This document shows positions 1-6,395 of a stretch of DNA of 14,121 nucleotides, piece after piece. The notes under the pieces were generated by a model, which was not told where the DNA came from, searched no databases, and worked only from the letters and a program-made list of their open reading frames with translations. The first letter of the stretch is position 1. Every line of letters starts with the position of its first letter. The stretch is from Candidatus Dormiibacterota bacterium (lineage in GTDB: Bacteria; Chloroflexota; Dormibacteria; Aeolococcales; Aeolococcaceae), in NCBI GenBank assembly GCA_003153215.1, contig PLXL01000122.1, forward strand, positions 477 through 14,597. Reading direction: 5' to 3'. The position numbers and the translations under genes are program-made.

Positions 1-647
1 ACGTCCGCCAACCGGACCAGTTCGGTGTTGACCTCACGTGCCCGCTCGGGACCGCCGGAGCCATTCCAGAGCGAGCCGCGGTAATTGAGATCGTAGGAGA
101 TGATCGTCCCGTTCGCCTTCGCCGACCGCATCGCCTCGGTGGCCACCTGCGCCGTGCTCTCAGAGAGGGCGGCGAAGATGCCGCCGGTGTGCAGCCAGCG
201 CGCACCCTCGGTTCCGAAGATGACGTCCCAGGGGATGTCACCCGGCTTGAGCTGCGAGGCCGCCGTGTTGCCGCGGTCCGAGCATCCCAAAGCGGGCCTG
301 ATTCCGTAGCCGCGCTCGGTGAAGTTGAGCCCGTTGCGCACCTTGCGGCCGATCCCGTCATAGGGAACCCAGACCACATGACTCTGGTCGACCCCACCCT
401 GATAGAGCAGGTCCTGCAAGAGCCGGCCCACGGCATTGTCCGCAAGAGCCGTCACCACCGCCGTGTCTAACCCGAAGCAGCGCCGCAGCGCTCGGGCCAC
501 GTTGTACTCCCCACCTCCCTCCCAGACGCGAAACTCACGGGCCGTCGAGATCCGCCCGTCACCTGGATCCAGGCGCAGCATTACCTCACCGACCGACACC
601 AGATCCCACCGGCATGCCGCCTTGGGCTTGACATCCATCAAGGCCAT
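1..647 (-). CDS. kdgK: PfkB-family sugar kinase, probable 2-keto-3-deoxygluconate kinase (partial, C-terminus off the left edge)
   Basis: Likely phosphorylates 2-dehydro-3-deoxygluconate to KDPG in the cytoplasm, the substrate of the aldolase encoded just upstream. About 215 codons are visible, starting at ATG 647, whose A is shared with the aldolase stop (TGATG). An in-frame ATG at 638 is an alternative. The translation has the ribokinase-fold hallmarks: SVGEVMLRL (residues 18-26), the sugar-binding EGGGEYNVA segment (43-51) and DLNYRGSLW (186-194), a pattern typical of KDG kinases (usually DLNYRPxLW). The catalytic GAGD motif would lie beyond the window edge and is not seen. The family is well supported. 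The substrate call rests on the DLNYR motif and on coupling to the KDPG aldolase; another PfkB sugar kinase is possible. Confidence 0.85.
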   Translation of the reverse strand, partial: MALMDVKPKAACRWDLVSVGEVMLRLDPGDGRISTAREFRVWEGGGEYNVARALRRCFGLDTAVVTALADNAVGRLLQDLLYQGGVDQSHVVWVPYDGIGRKVRNGLNFTERGYGIRPALGCSDRGNTAASQLKPGDIPWDVIFGTEGARWLHTGGIFAALSESTAQVATEAMRSAKANGTIISYDLNYRGSLWNGSGGPERAREVNTELVRLAD

Positions 648-1339
648 CACCGTGCACCCCCAACCGTAGCTCCGTCACCACCCCGCGGCGCCGCCGCTGC
701 CGGGCGCAGGCGCCCAGCGAGCTCCACGGCCGCGCGAGTCCGTTGCGCAATCTCCACGAACTCCCGCTCCTGGATCAGCTTCTTGGGCGCCATCCAGCTC
801 CCGCCAACCGCCATCACCTGCGGTATGGAAAGGTATGCGTCGAGATTTGTGGCGTCGATACCACCGGTGGGGACAAACTGGATGGAGCGATACGGGGCCG
901 TCAGGGCCTTGATGTACTTGGCTCCACCGGCCGCCTCAGCCGGGAAGAACTTCACGATCTCCAGACCGAACACTCGAGCCATCTCGATCTCGCTGGGCGT
1001 GCAGATTCCGGGCACTATGATCGCCCCTTTGCCTAGCGCGTAGTCCACGACTTTCGGATTGAAACCGGGACTGACCAAGAACTTCGCGCCGGCGTCGAGC
1101 GCCCGATCCACCTGATCCACGCTGAGCACCGTCCCTCCCCCCAACAGCATCTGGGGACGAAGCCGGGCGATCGTCGCCATGGCGGTGGCGGCCTCTTCGG
1201 TTCGGAAGGTGATCTCGGCACACGGCAGCCCCCCCTCCATCAGGGCGTCTGCTAAAGCGGTTGCGAGCTCCGGATCCGGGATCTCGATAACAGGGACGAG
1301 CACGAGCTCAGCCAGGCGTGCCACGACGTCAGCATCCAC
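647..1339 (-). CDS. eda: 2-dehydro-3-deoxy-phosphogluconate (KDPG/KHG) aldolase
   Basis: Class I aldolase that splits KDPG into pyruvate and glyceraldehyde-3-phosphate (and/or 4-hydroxy-2-oxoglutarate), the last step of the Entner-Doudoroff and hexuronate routes. It has 230 residues against about 210 usual; the excess is an Ala/Gly-rich tail. Visible motifs: catalytic Glu in AEITFRT (E42), GGGTVL (67-72), SPGFN (90-94), GICTPSE (111-117), the Schiff-base Lys in VKFFPAE (K130) and PTGGI (157-161). The start is GTG at 1339, preceded by a GAGGTGA ribosome-binding sequence about 1345-1350; no in-frame ATG is nearby. The stop overlaps the kinase start by one base, so translation is probably coupled. 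A 12-bp palindrome 30 nt upstream of the start could be an operator. Confidence 0.93.
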   Translation of the reverse strand: MDADVVARLAELVLVPVIEIPDPELATALADALMEGGLPCAEITFRTEEAATAMATIARLRPQMLLGGGTVLSVDQVDRALDAGAKFLVSPGFNPKVVDYALGKGAIIVPGICTPSEIEMARVFGLEIVKFFPAEAAGGAKYIKALTAPYRSIQFVPTGGIDATNLDAYLSIPQVMAVGGSWMAPKKLIQEREFVEIAQRTRAAVELAGRLRPAAAAPRGGDGATVGGAR

Positions 1340-1368
1340 TTCTCACCTCACTTGACACACATCATCAC

Positions 1369-1380
1369 ACCATCGATGGT
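1369..1380. promoter_or_regulatory. 12-bp perfect palindrome, candidate operator of the aldolase-kinase unit
   Basis: The sequence ACCATCGATGGT is its own reverse complement and lies 30 nt upstream of the aldolase GTG start (1339), where a repressor would overlap a promoter. GntR- and IclR-type regulators of sugar-acid genes bind short palindromes of this kind, but the regulator is not known and I see no second copy in the window. Confidence 0.35.
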
Positions 1381-1451
1381 CAACCCCGACGGCCATCAAG
1401 ATAACGAGACGCCTCCTAGTCTGGTCGCCGGCACCGTAGACCGCGCCCACT

Positions 1452-1497
1452 CCTCGGGAACCTCGCCACGCACGTGGCTCCGCGTAGGAGCCCGAGG
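1452..1497. terminator. nested GC-rich inverted repeats, possible terminator or structured RNA
   Basis: An outer 7-bp stem pairs CCTCGGG (1452-1458) with CCCGAGG (1491-1497). Inside are two further perfect hairpins: GCCAC/GTGGC (1465-1469 with 1474-1478, 4-nt loop) and GGCTCC/GGAGCC (1476-1481 with 1487-1492, 5-nt loop). The inner hairpins overlap each other at 1476-1478 and the second overlaps the outer stem by two bases, so not all can form at once. No T-tract follows on either strand. It lies about 320 nt after the SDR stop, so its role as the SDR terminator is uncertain. Confidence 0.35.
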
Positions 1498-1814
1498 CAC
1501 GCCCGCCAACAAACGGAGCGACGACCCTTCCTGGCACATGAGCGTTGCTAGCCCTCCACAGATAGTTCAAAGGCGATTTGTCCGACCGTACATCTCCCCC
1601 CCAAGAGCCCTGGCGAGGCGGAATTCGGAGGGTTCTGCGCATCCGGAAGATGCTGGGCCTCCAGGGCGAAACCATCACCTTTCGCCCGAAAACACACCCC
1701 CGCTCCCTACGCAGCTCACAACCTCCGCCAGCGTGCACCCGCTCCCGCGACCATGCACGCAGGCCCAAGCACCCCGCTTCATCAACCCCTCCAGCATAGG
1801 CTGATGATCAACCC

Positions 1815-2651
1815 TTACTTCGCACCCGTCATTCCCCCATCGACCACAAGGCCGGACGCCATTACGAATCTGGCTTCATCAGACGCCAGATAGAGAGCGG
1901 CATACGCAACGTCCTCGGGCCTGCCAAGGTCGTGCGTTAGCTGTCGCCTGCGAATGGACTCGAGTCCCTCTTCGCGATCGCTGTAGGATTCCGCGAGGTA
2001 GCGCTCAACAAAGGGAGACAGGATTGTCCCTGGGAGTAGTGCGTTCACGCGGACTCCATAGGGAGCCAAGTCCACCTGCATGCATCTAGTCATGGCGAGC
2101 ACCGCTCCTTTCGAAGCAGCATATGAGACACGACGCGCGACGCCTATCGCCGCTAGGCTAGATGACATGTTGATAATAGCCCCTGAACGCTGCTCGATCA
2201 TCGTGGGCACGACCGCCCGACACATCAGGTAAACGCCGCGGACGTTTACGGCCATCACGCGGTCAAAGAGTTCAGGAGCAGTCTCGACCACGTCACCGAC
2301 GCCGCTGATGCCTGCGTTATTGAACAGCACGTCGATGCGGCTGAAGCGGGCCACGACGGAAGCCACCGCGGCTATCGTCTGTTCCTCGTCCGCGACGTCC
2401 AAGTGTTCCCTTATGGCAGTCCCGCCGGCGTCTGAAATTGCCGCGACAGTAGCCTGCGCGCCCGAGTCATCGACGTCTGCCACCGCGAGGGTTGCGCCCT
2501 CGCGTGCAAAGAGGCGGGCAGTCGCTTGTCCTATCCCCGACCCAGCGCCGGTGACGAGGCAGACCTTCCCTTCAAGCCGGCCGCTGCGGCACTGGTGCAA
2601 GGGCGCGGTGTTGGCCGCCGTTCGCCGCTGATACGTATCTTCCAGAGTCAT
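1815..2651 (-). CDS. SDR-family NAD(P)-dependent oxidoreductase
   Basis: Classical short-chain dehydrogenase/reductase that interconverts a hydroxyl and a carbonyl on a small substrate. It has 278 residues; the core starts at about residue 26 and is preceded by an unusual N-terminal extension. Seen: cofactor motif TGAGSGIG (34-41), an acidic residue at the end of the second strand (ADVDD, D59) that favours NAD over NADP, NNAG (111-114), active-site Asn in MAVNVRG (N136), the Ser cluster NMSSS (161-165), YAASK (Y177, K181) and a GG-containing C-terminus of the usual kind. The start is ATG 2651 with GAGG nine bases upstream. It follows the FMN dehydrogenase and small ORF on the same strand after a 223-nt gap and probably acts in the same pathway. 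The substrate cannot be told from the sequence. Confidence 0.9.
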   Translation of the reverse strand: MTLEDTYQRRTAANTAPLHQCRSGRLEGKVCLVTGAGSGIGQATARLFAREGATLAVADVDDSGAQATVAAISDAGGTAIREHLDVADEEQTIAAVASVVARFSRIDVLFNNAGISGVGDVVETAPELFDRVMAVNVRGVYLMCRAVVPTMIEQRSGAIINMSSSLAAIGVARRVSYAASKGAVLAMTRCMQVDLAPYGVRVNALLPGTILSPFVERYLAESYSDREEGLESIRRRQLTHDLGRPEDVAYAALYLASDEARFVMASGLVVDGGMTGAK

Positions 2652-2874
2652 GTCGAACTACCTCTAGTCAAAGTTGCCGCAGGTCGGGCGAGCGCACCAC
2701 CTCGCCGGAAGCGCGGCCGCGCGGGAGGGACGGTATGCCCGTAATCGTGGTCCGAGGTACCCGAGGTGTGACGGGTGTAGAGCCTGACCCGGACACGTTT
2801 GGCAAATCCGCTGGACCCCACGCGCATGTCGCTGGCTCAGGAAGCGTCCGTCGGCCAACCTCTCCATTCCGTGG

Positions 2875-3099
2875 CTATCCGCAGTCGCCCAATCGAGAGA
2901 CTGGAGTTGGGTCAGCGATCTCAGCCACCTCGCGAGATGAGCCGTATTCAAGCATGCCGAGTCGGTCGAGCACGAGGTCGACAGCTCGCCCACTTTCATC
3001 GAACAAGGGGGTGGGTAGGTGGTAGGCGATCCTATACCAAACATCGCCGATCCTCACGCGCTTGTTAGGCTCGAGGCGGTTCGCCTGAGTGTCAGTCAT
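2875..3099 (-). CDS. small hypothetical protein, 74 residues
   Basis: I do not recognise this protein. It starts at ATG 3099, only 11 nt after the stop of the FMN dehydrogenase. A strong AGGAGA ribosome-binding site (3107-3112) overlaps that stop codon and is correctly spaced (7 nt), which is the main reason to believe it. The product is soluble and charged, with no signal peptide or membrane segment. Its central part (residues 12-52, around VWYRIAYHLPTPLFDESG and LVLDRLGML) reads like a folded small domain. The reading frame ends at TAG 2875, and the next 223 nt to the SDR start hold only Pro/Arg-rich open frames. It could therefore be a genuine small accessory protein or the intact 5' part of a gene broken by a frameshift near 2875. 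Confidence 0.5.
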   Translation of the reverse strand: MTDTQANRLEPNKRVRIGDVWYRIAYHLPTPLFDESGRAVDLVLDRLGMLEYGSSREVAEIADPTPVSRLGDCG

Positions 3100-3110
3100 G
3101 TCACCATCTC

Positions 3111-4337
3111 CTATGGCCCGAGTGATCCCTGTGCATTGTCACAACCGCGTTGAGCGGACTCGCCAGAGGCCAACACGCTGGAGCGATCAAGCTCAGCCAC
3201 CGATTGGCGCCCAAGAAGCTGGAGAGTCCGTGTGAGTTCGTCGCGGAGGATGTCCAGCACGATCCTCACGCCCCGTTCGCCTCCGACTGCGAGCCCGTAC
3301 AGGTAGGGGCGTCCTATCAGGACCGCGCGTGCGCCGAGAGCAAGGGCCCTAGCGACGTCGGAGCCCCGGCGGATACCGCTATCTAGGAGCACCTCGGTTG
3401 TCGTCCCGACGGCCTCCACGACGTCCTGCAGGACATTAATCGTCGCGGGGGCAGCGTCGAGTTGTCGCCCGCCGTGGTTTGAGATGATAACTGCATCCGC
3501 ACCGGCGCCAACTGCTCGACGCGCATCGTCGCCTGAGAGGATGCCTTTGGCCACTACGCGACCTGACCAGCGGCTTCGAATCCACTCGAAGTCCGCCCAG
3601 GTTGCCGGGCTCGACATCCACGCCTCGGTGGCCTTCTCAAGAGATATGGGGCTGCCGTCGCTCTGGAGCATGTCAACGTTGGGTTGACCGAGAGGAAAGC
3701 CTGCGCGCGCGAAGCGATACACCCAGCGCGGGTGGGCGGCGACCTTCGGAGCGAACCTAATCATACTCGCCAAATCAACACGGTCTATCGCCGGCGTCCC
3801 CCCCGGCCGAACACCTCCGTTACGAATATCGCGTTCCTTATGACCCACCACCGGGGTGTCGACCGATACAACAAGAGTTCTGTATCCGGCCTCCGACGCA
3901 CGATCTACAAGTCGCTCGGCACCGGCACGGCCGCCGAGCTTGTACAGCTGGAACCAGTGCGGCGCACCGCCCCCGTCACTCATGCCCTTCTCCAACAGGG
4001 ACCCGCTTAGGGTGCCAACAACCGCGATCGTGTGAGCGCTCGCGGCTGCACGCGCCGCCCCTGCCTGACCATCCGGGTGGAACATACTAAGCCCGCCACA
4101 CGGTGCAAGCAGCACGGGAAACGACAGCTCAGTGTCAAGCACGGTGGTCCTCAAGTCAGGCTCGCCCACGTCCACGCCCGTGAGCGGGCGGAATAGGATG
4201 CGGTCGAAGGCGCGTCGATTCGCCTTGGTTGTGAGTTCATCATCGGCCCCACCTTCGATGAAATCGAACACAACCTTGGGAAGGAGCCGCCGAGCCCGTC
4301 GCCGTGCTTCGTCCACGCTGTAGATAGTGGTCGTCAT
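3111..4337 (-). CDS. FMN-dependent alpha-hydroxy acid dehydrogenase/oxidase
   Basis: Flavoenzyme of the glycolate oxidase / L-lactate (LldD) / mandelate (MdlB) / MftD family, which oxidises an L-2-hydroxy acid to the 2-oxo acid. Numbering here is from the ATG at 4343 (410 residues). The ATG at 4337 is the better start: AAGGA (4344-4348) abuts the first ATG but lies six bases from the second. Seen: FDFIEGGADDE (26-36), QLY (132-134), SVDTPVVGHKERD (160-172), KGILSGDDA (266-274), catalytic SNHGGRQLD (H290, R293) and the phosphate-binding DSGIRRGSDV and GARAVLIGRP segments. Two substrate-pocket residues differ from the family norm: Phe28 replaces the carboxylate-binding Tyr and Lys169 replaces an Arg. 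Downstream of the E1 genes, it could supply their 2-oxo acid. The substrate is unknown. Confidence 0.9.
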   Translation of the reverse strand: MTTTIYSVDEARRRARRLLPKVVFDFIEGGADDELTTKANRRAFDRILFRPLTGVDVGEPDLRTTVLDTELSFPVLLAPCGGLSMFHPDGQAGAARAAASAHTIAVVGTLSGSLLEKGMSDGGGAPHWFQLYKLGGRAGAERLVDRASEAGYRTLVVSVDTPVVGHKERDIRNGGVRPGGTPAIDRVDLASMIRFAPKVAAHPRWVYRFARAGFPLGQPNVDMLQSDGSPISLEKATEAWMSSPATWADFEWIRSRWSGRVVAKGILSGDDARRAVGAGADAVIISNHGGRQLDAAPATINVLQDVVEAVGTTTEVLLDSGIRRGSDVARALALGARAVLIGRPYLYGLAVGGERGVRIVLDILRDELTRTLQLLGRQSVAELDRSSVLASGESAQRGCDNAQGSLGP

Positions 4338-4343
4338 TGCCAT

Positions 4344-4348
4344 TCCTT
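4344..4348 (-). promoter_or_regulatory. ribosome-binding site that decides the FMN dehydrogenase start
   Basis: AAGGA on the minus strand directly touches the ATG at 4343 (no spacer) but is six bases from the in-frame ATG at 4337, so the latter is the likely initiation codon. Confidence 0.55.
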
Positions 4349-4352
4349 AGGG

Positions 4353-4395
4353 GGACAGTGCACGGAGACGCGACTCCCGCCTGAGCCCACTGTCC
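4353..4395. repeat. inverted repeat between the E1-beta and FMN dehydrogenase genes
   Basis: GGACAGTG (4353-4360) pairs perfectly with CACTGTCC (4388-4395) across a 27-nt loop. It fills most of the 76-nt gap between the E1-beta stop and the preferred FMN dehydrogenase start. No T-tract follows, so it looks more like an mRNA-processing or attenuation element, or an operator, than a full terminator. Confidence 0.4.
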
Positions 4396-4413
4396 GGGAT
4401 CTTGCACGGAGCA

Positions 4414-5400
4414 TCAGCACGCCAAAACCCTGTCAATAGCAAGTCGGATCCTGTACTCGTCGGGGACAAGACTTGCCTCGAGTTCGGGATCAAACGGGTT
4501 GGGTAGGTCCGGCATTGTCAGTCGCTCAACGCCCTTCAGACCCGAGATCCGGGCCTCGATAACTCTAGCAATAATCTCTGCGGAAACGCTCCCGGTGATG
4601 GGCGCTTCCTCAACCACGAGGAGCCGCTTGGTCTTCGTGACGGAGTCCGTGATGAGGTCTATGTCCATAGGTTTGATTGTGACCGGGTCGACTATCTCGA
4701 TCGAAGCACGCTCGTCCTCCAGCCCTCGCGCAACTCTCTCGACCAGCTGCCGCATCCAACCCCAGGCGACGATCGTAAGGTCGGCCCCCCGTCTGACGAT
4801 CGATCCGGATCTCAGATTGCGCTTATAGCTGGCCAAGTCGCTCACCGAAACCTCCTGACGCATGTCATATAGTCGACGGTGCTCCAGGAAGATCACCGGG
4901 TCCCCGCACCCGAGCGCCGCTCGCAACGAGCCAACCGCCTCCCTGACATCCCCAGGTATCACCACGACCAAGCCAGGCACATGGTGTAACCACCCCTCGA
5001 TTGCCTGGGTGTGCTCCGGCCCGGCGGCGATACCCGACGAGCACATGGGCATCCTCAACACCAGGTTGATGGGTGCATCCCAGTGGTGCTGGAACCGCCA
5101 CTTTGCAATGTCGTTCATCACCTCGCTGCCGGCGCACAGTAGGAAATCCGCAGAGTACACTTCGGCAACAACCGTCAACCCAGCCAACGCAGCACCCAAG
5201 GCGAGACCGACTATGACGTTCTCCACGACAGGCGTTTCAATGACTCGGCGCGGACCAAATTCGTCGGCTAGGCCCTGAGTGACGCCCGCGGCACCGCCCC
5301 AGGTCGCTACGTTCTCACCCACGACCACCATGGCGGGCTCACGCGTTAGCTCAGAGCGGAGAACCTCCCGGAGCCCATCGCGGAAGCTGATTTCACTCAT
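4414..5400 (-). CDS. thiamine-diphosphate-dependent 2-oxoacid dehydrogenase E1, beta subunit
   Basis: Beta subunit of a heterotetrameric E1 (pyruvate, acetoin or branched-chain 2-oxoacid dehydrogenase type); it forms half of the ThDP active site with the alpha subunit. It has 328 residues from ATG 5400, chosen because GGAGGT lies four bases upstream and the protein then begins MSEISFRDGL, as family members do. The frame is open further up to 5466, but that overlaps the alpha gene. Seen: VVGEN (26-30), the catalytic Glu in IETPVVE (E60), LGAALAGL (68-75), GPEHTQAIEGW with the conserved active-site His (H130), FLEHRRLY (171-178) and KTKRLLVVEEAP (256-267). The beta-subunit catalytic residues are thus intact, unlike those of its partner. 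The start overlaps the alpha stop by 8 nt. No E2 or E3 gene is in the window. Confidence 0.92.
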   Translation of the reverse strand: MSEISFRDGLREVLRSELTREPAMVVVGENVATWGGAAGVTQGLADEFGPRRVIETPVVENVIVGLALGAALAGLTVVAEVYSADFLLCAGSEVMNDIAKWRFQHHWDAPINLVLRMPMCSSGIAAGPEHTQAIEGWLHHVPGLVVVIPGDVREAVGSLRAALGCGDPVIFLEHRRLYDMRQEVSVSDLASYKRNLRSGSIVRRGADLTIVAWGWMRQLVERVARGLEDERASIEIVDPVTIKPMDIDLITDSVTKTKRLLVVEEAPITGSVSAEIIARVIEARISGLKGVERLTMPDLPNPFDPELEASLVPDEYRIRLAIDRVLAC

Positions 5401-6385
5401 GTCCACCTCCACTCCTGTTGCTCCACATGCCTTTCTGGTAGTAGAGGTGCTCATACAGAGACGCAATGTCGGGGCCCCGCGAGTGCAGAGCGCCGTCGAA
5501 GGCCTTATCCAGGTCAGTATCGATGCCCGCCTTGAGCTCAGCCCAATCTACCGGCGATGCGAACCCAGATTGGGTGATTCGCCTCTCGCACACGCCTATT
5601 GGATCGCGCTGCCGCCAGACCTCAACCTCTTCTGGCGAGCGATATCTGGAATCATCGTCACCGGGGATATGAGGGTCAATCCGGTAGGTTTTCATCTCCA
5701 GGAAGACCGGGCCAAGTCCAGCGCGCGCGAACTCCACCGCAGCCGCGCACGCATGATAGACGGCGGCCACGTCGTTACCGTCAACGACTGCCACGGGAAG
5801 CGGGGCGGCCCGAAACATCCCCGACATCCCACCAGCCGCGTAAAGACGCTCGGTTCGGGACGAGATGGAGAATCCGTTGTTCTCCGCAACGAAGATCACT
5901 GGGAGTTGAAGCAGGCAGGCTAAGTTCAGCGCCTCGTATAGGGGACCTCGAGTGCCCTCTGCCTCTCCAAAAGGGCAGATGACCACCTGCTGTTCGCGGG
6001 CGGCGGCCAGACCAAGGCCGACTGCAATCCCAAATCGGCTCCCGAAGATGCTATTTCGCCCTACAACCCCGTGGTCCGCCGAAACGACGTGCATGATCCC
6101 GCCATGTCCGTGGCTGCCGCCAGACGTCCTGAGCAGTAGGTCACCAGCTAGCACCGACAGGTCAATGCCCTTAGCTAGAAGCATGCCGAAGTCTCTGTAC
6201 GTGAACAGAAGGTAATCGTTCGATTGAGCGGACAACCCGACGCCCACCGACATCGCCTCCTGACCAACACCGGAGTGGTAGTTCGGGACCCGCACGCCAC
6301 TAGCCAGAAGACGCTGGCAGCGATCGTCGATGCCCCTGCTAGTAAGCATGAGGCGATATGCTGCAAGGGTAGTGCTCCGATCCAT
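5393..6385 (-). CDS. thiamine-diphosphate-dependent E1 component, alpha subunit (divergent cofactor motif)
   Basis: Alpha subunit of an AcoA/PdhA/BkdA-type E1, 330 residues, close to the family length. Typical features: YHSGVGQEAMSVG (36-48), SHGHGGIMH (91-99), EALNLACLLQLPVIFVAENN (151-170) and the loop RYRSPEEVEVWRQRDPI (247-263). The ThDP/Mg signature, normally GDG about 29 residues before NN, reads GEA at 140-142 with NN at 169-170: spacing is kept, but Asp is replaced by Glu and the second Gly by Ala. The usual YRxHG is YRDFG (F66 in place of the cofactor-contacting His). ATG 6385 is preceded by AGGGG at 7-nt spacing and starts 10 nt after the M24 gene. The enzyme may be active with Glu as a metal ligand, or act on an unusual substrate. 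Family sure, substrate unknown. Confidence 0.9.
   Translation of the reverse strand: MDRSTTLAAYRLMLTSRGIDDRCQRLLASGVRVPNYHSGVGQEAMSVGVGLSAQSNDYLLFTYRDFGMLLAKGIDLSVLAGDLLLRTSGGSHGHGGIMHVVSADHGVVGRNSIFGSRFGIAVGLGLAAAREQQVVICPFGEAEGTRGPLYEALNLACLLQLPVIFVAENNGFSISSRTERLYAAGGMSGMFRAAPLPVAVVDGNDVAAVYHACAAAVEFARAGLGPVFLEMKTYRIDPHIPGDDDSRYRSPEEVEVWRQRDPIGVCERRITQSGFASPVDWAELKAGIDTDLDKAFDGALHSRGPDIASLYEHLYYQKGMWSNRSGGGHE
5405..5410 (-). promoter_or_regulatory. ribosome-binding site of the E1 beta gene
   Basis: A perfect GGAGGT inside the 3' end of the alpha gene, four bases before ATG 5400. It fixes the beta start there rather than at the open-frame limit of 5466, and implies translational coupling of alpha and beta. 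Confidence 0.75.
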
Positions 6386-6395
6386 CCTCTTACCC

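Larger units (their letters stand above)
1340..1814. other. 475-nt non-coding stretch between the SDR and aldolase genes, with nested hairpins and a palindrome
   Basis: No convincing gene is visible on either strand. The open frames here are Arg/Pro/Ser-rich, lack ribosome-binding sites and show no domain motif. The stretch holds a cluster of GC-rich inverted repeats at 1452-1497 and a 12-bp palindrome at 1369-1380, described separately. It probably contains the end of the SDR transcript and the promoter of the aldolase-kinase unit. I could not identify convincing -35/-10 boxes: a TTGACC on the minus strand at 1378-1383 lacks a matching -10 at the usual spacing. Confidence 0.6.

Noticed and set aside
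1343..1768. 141-codon minus-strand open frame in the large intergenic gap
   Set aside because: Arg/Gly/Ser-rich low-information translation, no ribosome-binding site, no recognisable motif, and equally long open frames on the opposite strand, as expected in GC-rich non-coding DNA.
2664..3044. 126-codon minus-strand frame overlapping the small 74-residue gene
   Set aside because: Cys/Arg/Pro-rich translation without motifs. The other frame has the strong ribosome-binding site. It could only matter as the out-of-frame tail of a broken gene, for which I see no proof.
5401..5466. Upstream extension of the E1 beta frame to an ATG at 5466
   Set aside because: The extra 22 residues are Cys/Thr-rich, overlap the alpha gene and have no family counterpart, while GGAGGT sits correctly before ATG 5400.
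5279..5923. 214-codon plus-strand frame across the E1 alpha/beta junction
   Set aside because: Antisense to two clearly coding genes with conserved motifs; no motif of its own.
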